From Candidatus Falkowiibacteriota bacterium (GTDB lineage: Bacteria; Patescibacteriota; Patescibacteriia; Patescibacteriales; UBA12465), in the NCBI GenBank assembly GCA_903937325.1, contig CAIZYV010000084.1, positions 1 to 19,215 on the forward strand: a stretch of DNA of 19,215 nucleotides, read 5' to 3'. Below, piece after piece: positions 14,255-19,215 of the stretch. Below the pieces are notes generated by a model. That model was not told the origin of the DNA and made no database searches. It saw only the letters and a list, made by a program, of their open reading frames with translations. Both the position numbers and the translations under genes were made by a program. Position 1 is the stretch's first letter, and the number at the start of each line of letters is the position of its first letter.

Positions 14255-14581
14255 TTAATCTGTAGTTTCTGCCTTATCTTTGATTTTCGGAGGAATATTC
14301 CAATTCTTACGCTCTTTGCTTTCTTCAGCTAAATATTCAGCCTGATCTTCATTTTTCCAATCAGCGATTTCGCGATTTATTTTATCAGCTAAATCTTCTT
14401 CTGTCAAATTTGGCTTAAAGATAGCCTCTTTTCTGTCTAATGTAGCCGGATTGACCATTTTTTCGTAGCGATCCAGGTCAACAATAGCAAAAGAATCCTC
14501 CGGAGTCTCAGCATCAAAAAAAATAATGGCATCATTAGTTTTTCTGGCTAATTTTAAAGCTTTTTTTAATTGTTCACGCAT
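14255..14581 (-). CDS. unknown acidic 108-residue protein between fusA and tuf
   Basis: I do not recognise a named family. The 108-residue product starts MREQLKKALKLARKTNDAII, then has a strand-rich part FFDAETPEDSFAIVDLDRYE near residues 21-40. That part is faintly like the 'protein-specific strand then D-x-Y-E' pattern of Phd-type antitoxins, but too weak to assign. The second half is charged and probably helical, ending in a Lys/Glu/Asp-rich tail. No partner toxin is seen beside it. An AGGAGGAG tract lies 12 bases before the ATG, longer than normal spacing, yet one of only two strong purine tracts in the cluster. It follows the 197-residue unknown gene by 27 bases. Confidence 0.75.
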   Translation of the reverse strand: MREQLKKALKLARKTNDAIIFFDAETPEDSFAIVDLDRYEKMVNPATLDRKEAIFKPNLTEEDLADKINREIADWKNEDQAEYLAEESKERKNWNIPPKIKDKAETTD

Positions 14582-14608
14582 ATTTTGAAAAAGCTCCTCC
14601 TGCTTATG

Positions 14609-15202
14609 TTATTCTCTATTTTCAGTCAAAATTGAGATTATAGAGCGATAAATCTGTTTCAGACTAGGGATTAAGGCTACTTTAGCTTGATCATCTAAAT
14701 TTAAATAATAAGGCGTGCTGGGAATCATGGTTTTAAATTCAGCTTCCAGCGCTTTAATTTTACTTTTGGTGTTTAGGTCAATGGTGCAATCGTTATCATC
14801 AAGATAGCTACATAGTGACAATAGTAAATTTATATTATTTTTTCCCAAACAATTACTTTCATAATAATCAAAGACTTCCTTATCAGCAAATTTTAAAAAT
14901 TCATCCTCCCAATCGCGTCTGGCATAATGGTCAACTGAATTATCGGTAAAAGTCGGGGCATTAACAAAGGTCAAGGAACGATGAACAGCTTCATCTAAGA
15001 GTTCGGAATCAGGCGTATGGAGTAAAGATGATTTCAAGACAGGAATTTTTCCAAGATTACTTCCCTCATCAATAATTTTTATTACTAGATTGCCGTGTTC
15101 GGCACCGAAAGCTATCAAAGAAGCTGCTCTTTCTGCCGCACTTTTTTCTTTCTTTTCCGAATCGACAACGGCGACATGATCATCGAAGCTCTCGTTATTC
15201 AT
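14609..15202 (-). CDS. unknown 197-residue protein coupled to fusA
   Basis: I do not recognise this gene. The product has 197 residues, is acidic overall, has no clear membrane segment or signal peptide, and is predicted mostly helical, with an ARRDWEDEFLKFADKEVFDY stretch near residues 93-112. Two cysteines (CLGK and CSYL regions) have no metal-site spacing. Its ATG at 15202 is only 4 bases after the fusA stop, so it is probably translationally coupled to EF-G. Together with the next gene it forms a two-gene insert between fusA and tuf, two genes that are normally adjacent. Expression level should be linked to the str operon. Confidence 0.75.
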   Translation of the reverse strand: MNNESFDDHVAVVDSEKKEKSAAERAASLIAFGAEHGNLVIKIIDEGSNLGKIPVLKSSLLHTPDSELLDEAVHRSLTFVNAPTFTDNSVDHYARRDWEDEFLKFADKEVFDYYESNCLGKNNINLLLSLCSYLDDNDCTIDLNTKSKIKALEAEFKTMIPSTPYYLNLDDQAKVALIPSLKQIYRSIISILTENRE

Positions 15203-15206
15203 AAAA

Positions 15207-17288
15207 TTATTTACCGCTTTTTTCTTTAATGGTTTCTAAAACGTTACGCGGCACTTCGCTATAATGAGAAAACTCCATAACAGAATTGGCGCGGCCCTGG
15301 GACATCGAGCGTAAAGCGGTAACATAGCCAAACATTTCCGCTAAAGGTACTTTAGCTTTAATTGCTTTAATTTTATTGGGACGATCAATCATTTCTTCAA
15401 TCTGTCCACGTTTAGAATTAATGTCACCAATAATATTACCCATGTAGTCTTCCGGAGTCGTGACTTCGACTTTCATTATCGGTTCAAGCAAAATCGGCTT
15501 GGCTTTTTGACAAGCATCTTTGAAAGCAAAAATACCAGCCATTTTAAAAGCAATTTCGGAAGAATCAACTTCATGATAACTACCGTAATAAACAGCTACC
15601 TTAACGTCAACCATCGGATAACCAGCCACAACGCCGGACAGAAGAGCTTCTTTAACACCCTTTTCAATTGCCGGGATATATTCTCTCGGAATAACACCGC
15701 CTTTGACTTCATCCAAAAATTGATAACCTTTACCTTCACCGGACGGTTCAACACGCAAACAGCAATGACCATATTGACCGCGCCCGCCAGATTGTTTGAT
15801 ATATTTATGTTCCGCCTCAGCCATCTGTGTAATCGTTTCACGATAAGATACTTGTGGCTTGCCAACATTTGCTTCCACGCCGAATTCACGCTTCATGCGG
15901 TCAACGATAATATCTAAATGCAGTTCGCCCATACCGGAAATCAAAATCTGATTTGTCTCTTCATCAGTCTCGACCCGGAAAGTCGGATCTTCTTCAGCTA
16001 AGCGGGACAAAGCGACGCCCATCTTCTCTTGATCAACTTTAGTTTTCGGTTCAACAGCAATTTTAATAACTGGTTCCGGAAAAACAATCGATTCCAATAA
16101 AACCGGCGCATTTTCATCGCTTAAAGTATTACCGGTAGTTGTATTTTTTAAACCAATAACAGCCGCAATATCGCCGGCATAAATTTCTTTAATTTCTTCC
16201 CGGTGATTGGCATGCATTCGCACTAAGCGGCCGATACGTTCTTTATTGCCAGTTGAAGCATTAATGATATAAGAACCGGCTTGCAAAACACCCTGATATA
16301 CACGGACGAAACAGAGCTTACCAACAAAAGGATCAGTCGCAATTTTAAAAGCTAAACCAACAAAAGGTGCATTATCCTCTGCCCTAATCGGTGTTTTCTT
16401 TTCCACATCGTCAACATCAGAAGCGTCAACCGGCTTAACATCTAAAGGAGAGGGTAGATAATCATTCACGGCATCGAGGGCAAACTGGACACCAATATTT
16501 TGTAAAGCTGTACCGCAAAGCACGGGATATATTGCATTATTGATTACACCGTGACGAATAGCTTTTTTCAAATCTTCGATACTAATCTCTTCACCATTTA
16601 AAAATTTTTCCATTACTGTATCATCGCACTCTACCGCTCTCTCTACTAATTCGGTACGGAATTTTTCTACCTTTTCTTTTAAATCTTCGGGAATCGGCAC
16701 TTCAGTCACGTTTTCCCCAAAATTACCGACAAAAGTATAAGCTTTTCTTTCTAAAAGATCGATGACGCCCGTCAGATTATCTTCAGCGCCAATCGGTAAT
16801 TGAATAGCCACGGCCTTGGAATTAAGGCGTTCTTTAATGGAATTAAGACTCATGTAAAAATCAGCACCCATCTTATCCATCTTATTAACGAAACAAAGGC
16901 GCGGAACCTGATATTTATCTGCTTGCCGCCAAACTGTTTCTGATTGCGGTTCAACTCCGGCTTGACCGTCAAAAACGGCAATAGCACCATCAAGTACACG
17001 CAAAGAGCGTTCCACTTCCACGGTAAAATCGACGTGTCCGGGAGTATCAATAATATTTACTTTATTACCTTTCCAAAAACAGGTAGTAGCGGCGGAGGTA
17101 ATAGTAATACCACGTTCTTTCTCTTGTTCCATCCAATCCATTTCGGCTGCCCCTTCGTGCACTTCACCGATTTTGTGCTTTTTACCGGTATAAAACAAAA
17201 CCCGCTCAGTAAATGTAGTTTTACCGGCGTCGATATGGGCCATGATACCGATGTTTCTGATCTTATCAAGAGAATAATCGCGTGGCAT
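15207..17288 (-). CDS. fusA: translation elongation factor G
   Basis: The product is 693 residues, normal for EF-G. It drives translocation of tRNA and mRNA after peptide bond formation and helps recycle ribosomes. The GTPase domain has AHIDAGKT at residues 17-24, DTPGHVDF at 81-88 and NKMD at 135-138. Domains II to V follow. Domain IV contains GGRGQYGHC and GVIPREYIPAIEKGV, and domain V contains EDYMGNIIGDINSKRG. The end, ANSVMEFSHYSEVP, is typical. It lies after a 231-base spacer downstream of rpsG, where E. coli has only a short gap. The spacer holds foldable RNA described separately. Confidence 0.99.
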   Translation of the reverse strand: MPRDYSLDKIRNIGIMAHIDAGKTTFTERVLFYTGKKHKIGEVHEGAAEMDWMEQEKERGITITSAATTCFWKGNKVNIIDTPGHVDFTVEVERSLRVLDGAIAVFDGQAGVEPQSETVWRQADKYQVPRLCFVNKMDKMGADFYMSLNSIKERLNSKAVAIQLPIGAEDNLTGVIDLLERKAYTFVGNFGENVTEVPIPEDLKEKVEKFRTELVERAVECDDTVMEKFLNGEEISIEDLKKAIRHGVINNAIYPVLCGTALQNIGVQFALDAVNDYLPSPLDVKPVDASDVDDVEKKTPIRAEDNAPFVGLAFKIATDPFVGKLCFVRVYQGVLQAGSYIINASTGNKERIGRLVRMHANHREEIKEIYAGDIAAVIGLKNTTTGNTLSDENAPVLLESIVFPEPVIKIAVEPKTKVDQEKMGVALSRLAEEDPTFRVETDEETNQILISGMGELHLDIIVDRMKREFGVEANVGKPQVSYRETITQMAEAEHKYIKQSGGRGQYGHCCLRVEPSGEGKGYQFLDEVKGGVIPREYIPAIEKGVKEALLSGVVAGYPMVDVKVAVYYGSYHEVDSSEIAFKMAGIFAFKDACQKAKPILLEPIMKVEVTTPEDYMGNIIGDINSKRGQIEEMIDRPNKIKAIKAKVPLAEMFGYVTALRSMSQGRANSVMEFSHYSEVPRNVLETIKEKSGK

Positions 17289-17309
17289 AAGTATTTTTGA
17301 CTAAATTAT

Positions 17310-17375
17310 TTATGAATAAAAAGATAAAAAAGCAAATTTCATTGCGGATATAAGATAATTTTATTCTTATATAGA
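17310..17375 (-). terminator. possible weak terminator/operator region before fusA
   Basis: Two AT-rich symmetrical elements are present. One is an ATATAAG/CTTATAT inverted repeat (about 17347-17371). The other is a GCAA/TTGC short hairpin followed by TTTTTTATCTTTTTA on the minus strand (about 17312-17345). The second has a terminator-like T-run but only four pairs in its stem. ATATAAG could instead be read as a -10-like sequence. Nothing here is strong, and I only note the possibility of attenuation or an internal promoter before fusA. Confidence 0.25.
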
Positions 17376-17519
17376 AGTTCGAGTATCAGAGAAGTCGAGA
17401 GCTTTTGGTTTTGAGTGAAGACCGAGGAAAGAGTGGTAAGTGGAGTCAACCGTATTAAACATACGGCGAACGCTCACGAGCCGCTCTTGACGAAGGTATT
17501 CGCCAAAACCAGAAGCTTC
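17367..17519 (-). other. 50-codon stop-free frame continuing rpsG past its stop
   Basis: After the rpsG stop codon (TAA at 17520-17522) the same frame stays open for 50 codons until TAA at 17367-17369. It begins EASGFGEYLRQERLVSVRR and later contains an internal ATG at 17462 that would give a 31-residue peptide, MFNTVDSTYHSFLGLHSKPK plus 11 more residues. The stretch is richer in G and C than the other spacers. It could be a real small ORF, a readthrough extension of S7, a former S7 tail, or an effect of the RNA structure on base composition. No Shine-Dalgarno sequence supports a separate start. Confidence 0.25.
17400..17517 (-). promoter_or_regulatory. foldable RNA element between rpsG and fusA
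   Basis: The minus-strand RNA of 118 bases has a closing stem of 13 pairs out of 14: AGCTTCTGGTTTTG (17504-17517) with CAAAACCAAAAGCT (17400-17413). Inside, GCGAA (17499-17503) can pair with TTCGC (17466-17470) or with the nearer TTCGT (17490-17494). A second hairpin, CCGTAT-GTTTA-ATACGG (17450-17466), is perfect. The two options for GCGAA exclude one another, as in switching RNAs. The element begins right after the rpsG stop. Function is unknown; translational or transcriptional control of fusA is a reasonable inference. Confidence 0.45.
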
Positions 17520-17987
17520 TTATCTAGAAAAGTGAGCGAAAGCTTTATTAGCTTCAGCCATCTTGTGCACTGCTTCCCTTTTCTTAACTGCGGCACCTTC
17601 ACCGTTAGAGGCGTCGAGAATTTCACCGGCTAATTTTTCTGCCATTGAACGGCCACGGCGAGCATGCGCGGCTGTAATCATCCAGTGACAACCAAGATAA
17701 AAACGGCGTTCGCCACGAACCTGGAAAGGAACCTGATAATTGGCGCCACCGACGCGCTTACCGCGGACTTCAACCAAAGGAGATACTTTTTTCATTGCCT
17801 TGTTAAAAACATGGCGAGGATCTTGTTTGGTTTTATCCTTGATCAAATTAAAAGAACCGTACACGATTCTCTCGGATACGCTTTTTTTACCATCCTGCAT
17901 CACGTAATTGATCAGCTTGGTAATATTTTTATCGTTGTATTTGCTATCCCCGGCGATATCTCTTTTAGGGGCTTGTTTTCCTCTCAT
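17520..17987 (-). CDS. rpsG: 30S ribosomal protein S7 (uS7)
   Basis: The product is 155 residues, normal for S7. It begins MRGKQAPKRDIAGDSKYNDK, and has LINYVMQDGKKSVSERIVY, RGKRVGGANYQVPFQV and a C-terminal MAEANKAFAHFSR. S7 nucleates assembly of the 30S head and touches the E-site. In E. coli S7 represses its own synthesis by binding the rpsL-rpsG spacer. A 91-base spacer with two strong hairpins stands at that place here. The start ATG has no Shine-Dalgarno sequence. Confidence 0.97.
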   Translation of the reverse strand: MRGKQAPKRDIAGDSKYNDKNITKLINYVMQDGKKSVSERIVYGSFNLIKDKTKQDPRHVFNKAMKKVSPLVEVRGKRVGGANYQVPFQVRGERRFYLGCHWMITAAHARRGRSMAEKLAGEILDASNGEGAAVKKREAVHKMAEANKAFAHFSR

Positions 17988-18000
17988 AGTTGCTGGAAAG

Positions 18001-18065
18001 GGCGCATCAACAGCTATTACTAATGCGCGCCTAAATTATATGAAGGAGGGCGAAAACGCCTCTCC
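18001..18065 (-). promoter_or_regulatory. two hairpins in the rpsL-rpsG spacer, candidate S7 site
   Basis: On the minus strand the first hairpin is GGAG-A-GGCG-TTTT-CGCC-CTCC (18045-18065), eight pairs with one bulged A. The second pairs GCGCAT with ATGCGC (18002-18007 with 18023-18028) around a 15-base loop. They fill the rpsL-rpsG gap. In E. coli S7 binds a structured RNA in this same gap to shut off rpsG translation, so this is a positional analogue; no sequence homology was checked. A TATAAT lies between them (18035-18040) but lacks a -35 partner. Confidence 0.45.
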
Positions 18066-18078
18066 GAAATAAACAAAA

Positions 18079-18504
18079 TTATTTAGCAGCCTTCGGTCTC
18101 TTGGCACCATAGCAGCTCCGTCCTTGACGACGAGCTTCAACACCAGAAGCATCATAAACACCGCGGACAATCTTATAACGGACACCCGGAAGATCCTTAG
18201 TCTTACCACCTTTGATAAGCACGATGGAATGTTCTTGCAAATTATGTCCCATACCAGGAATATAAGCAGTCACTTCCATGCCGTTAGACAAACGAACACG
18301 AGCGATTTTACGCAGAGCGGAGTTCGGTTTTTTCGGAGTGGTAGTGGTAACCTTAACACAGACTCCCTGCTTAAAAGGAGCTCCCTGCGCATTAACATTC
18401 TTCTTGCGATGAAGCGAGTCTAAACTCGTATGCAAAGCCAAAGAAGATTGACGGCTTTTTTTGGATTTTCTGCCCTTACGGACTAATTGATTAATTGTCG
18501 GCAT
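18079..18504 (-). CDS. rpsL: 30S ribosomal protein S12 (uS12)
   Basis: The product is 141 residues, longer than the 124 of E. coli because of an insertion near residues 20-45, as in many Gram-positive S12 proteins. Decoding motifs are intact: TTPKKPNSA at residues 55-63, whose Lys is the classic streptomycin-resistance site, and DLPGVRY at 104-110, whose Asp is the site methylthiolated by RimO in other bacteria. The C-terminus RRQGRSCYGAKRPKA is typical. S12 checks codon-anticodon pairing. It is the first gene of the fused operon, behind a good promoter. Confidence 0.97.
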   Translation of the reverse strand: MPTINQLVRKGRKSKKSRQSSLALHTSLDSLHRKKNVNAQGAPFKQGVCVKVTTTTPKKPNSALRKIARVRLSNGMEVTAYIPGMGHNLQEHSIVLIKGGKTKDLPGVRYKIVRGVYDASGVEARRQGRSCYGAKRPKAAK

Positions 18505-18593
18505 AATGCTTCAGCAATTATTAAAAACTAAGAAGGGACGACCTTATTCTGACCGCTCTCTTCTTTTATTAAACAAATTTTATGATAACAAAA

Positions 18594-18613
18594 TATCCTG
18601 ACCCATCAGGATA
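18594..18613 (-). promoter_or_regulatory. attenuator-like hairpin in the rpsL leader
   Basis: The leader RNA contains a perfect 8-base stem, TATCCTGA-TGGG-TCAGGATA, followed by TTTTG. It starts about 10 bases after the predicted transcription start and about 90 bases before the rpsL ATG. The T-run is only four bases, so it may be a weak terminator, an attenuator or a 5' stabilising stem. A second possible stem, AAGAAG/CTTCTT (18530-18565), followed by AG and TTTTT, lies closer to the gene. Confidence 0.45.
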
Positions 18614-18629
18614 GAGTTATTACTCGCCT

Positions 18630-18658
18630 ACTTTATCAAAATCAAAAAAATAAGTCAA
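18630..18658 (-). promoter_or_regulatory. main promoter of the str-S10-spc cluster
   Basis: On the minus strand there is TTGACT (18653-18658), a 17-base spacer rich in T, and TAAAGT (18630-18635) preceded by TGA, making an extended -10 (TGATAAAGT). TTGACT differs from the sigma-70 consensus by one base, and TAAAGT by two. Transcription should begin near 18623, giving a leader of about 118 bases before rpsL. Location directly upstream of rpsL and in the only gap before the first ribosomal gene supports it. Confidence 0.7.
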
Positions 18659-18699
18659 GATAAGCGAAGAATTCCCTTACCCGATTCAGCTTCAAATCC

Positions 18700-19215
18700 T
18701 CAAAGTCCGGTCAAAAATTTGAAAAGCCAATCGATGATCGGTAAAAGATACGAAAAACCAAGCCAAGCGAAAAGGATGACAAAAATAAAGCCGAAACGCT
18801 CTAAACTAAGGTATTTTTCTTGTAAGGCCGGTGATAAAAACGGGGCTAATATTTTAGAACCATCAAGAGGCGGCAGAGGAATTAGATTAAACAGCATTAA
18901 AATCAAATTAATATAAACGATCAAAGCAATCAAGCCGGAAAAAACTAAGCTTGAAAAAGGTAAAAAACGCAAAATTAGAGCAAAAAAGGCCGCTACGATA
19001 AAATTAGCCGCCGGACCAGCCAAAGCAACTTTTGCTCCACCATAACGGTGATCGCGTAATCGATAAGGGTTATATGGCACCGGCTTTGCCCAACCAAAAA
19101 CAAAAGGCATACCAGCAAAAAGCATCATACCGGGCAAAAGCAAAGAACCAAACCATTCTAGATGCGCTAAGGGGTTTAAAGTCAGGCGCCCGGCTTCTCT
19201 AGCGGTCGGATCACC
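18700..19215 (-). CDS. M50-type (site-2 protease family) membrane metalloprotease, C-terminal part
   Basis: The gene is cut by the right window edge; 171 residues plus a TGA stop are visible and the frame is open to the edge. The visible part begins GDPTAREAGRLTLNPLAHLE, matching the short Rv-like site-2 protease subgroup (GDPTAR, LNPxxH). It continues with GWAKPVPYNPYRLR and the third metal-binding motif LIPLPPLDGSKIL, where Asp is the expected zinc ligand. Several membrane segments are visible. The HExxH zinc site lies outside the window. Family members cut membrane proteins, often regulators; the substrate is unknown. It ends 195 bases before rpsL, separate from the ribosomal operon's promoter. 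Confidence 0.9.
   Translation of the reverse strand, partial: GDPTAREAGRLTLNPLAHLEWFGSLLLPGMMLFAGMPFVFGWAKPVPYNPYRLRDHRYGGAKVALAGPAANFIVAAFFALILRFLPFSSLVFSGLIALIVYINLILMLFNLIPLPPLDGSKILAPFLSPALQEKYLSLERFGFIFVILFAWLGFSYLLPIIDWLFKFLTGL

Noticed and set aside
18035..18040. TATAAT between rpsL and rpsG as a promoter
   Set aside because: The -35 position reads AGAGGC inside a hairpin and there is no TGn extension, so support is too weak.
18580..18606. 8-codon frame in the rpsL leader as a functional leader peptide
   Set aside because: It has no ribosome binding site and starts in a hairpin loop; a chance frame this short is expected.

Overview
The window is one continuous minus-strand stretch of translation genes: the str, S10 and spc operons run head to tail from about 18660 down to 1451. 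A partial M50-type membrane protease lies upstream at the right edge. A short membrane/hypothetical cluster lies downstream on the left, ending in the first 32 codons of methionine aminopeptidase. Nearly all of the sequence is coding on the minus strand. I see no mobile element, CRISPR array, tRNA or rRNA. TGA is used as a normal stop (end of the protease gene), so the genetic code looks standard.

The organism looks like a small-genome bacterium, most probably of the Candidate Phyla Radiation (Patescibacteria, Parcubacteria-like). This is inferred from several features together: rpmD (L30) is absent from between rpsE and rplO, almost no gene has a Shine-Dalgarno sequence, S14 is the short zinc-binding form and L24 carries a zinc ribbon, several ribosomal proteins have low-complexity tails, and unknown genes are inserted into a very conserved operon. 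Species cannot be read from the sequence by eye.

Layout in transcription order (right to left): M50 protease (18700 to the edge); a good promoter and hairpin-containing leader (18505-18658); rpsL, rpsG, fusA; two unknown genes (14609-15202 and 14255-14581); tuf; rpsJ; a 209-base spacer with small reading frames and a terminator-like hairpin; rplC, rplD, rplW, rplB, rpsS, rplV, rpsC, rplP, rpmC, rpsQ, rplN, rplX, rplE, rpsN, rpsH, rplF, rplR, rpsE, rplO, secY; a hairpin terminator merged with an extended -10 promoter (1389-1425); a small unknown gene; a TerC-like DUF475 membrane protein; and map. The genes make the ribosome and its GTPases, the SecY channel and the enzyme that trims N-terminal methionine, so they are one protein-synthesis and export block.

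The least expected signals are in the spacers. These are a 118-base foldable element after rpsG that also lies in a 50-codon stop-free frame continuous with rpsG, a possible basic 23-residue peptide and an 11-codon leader ORF ending inside a terminator-like hairpin before rplC, alternative hairpins before tuf, and paired hairpins between rpsL and rpsG.
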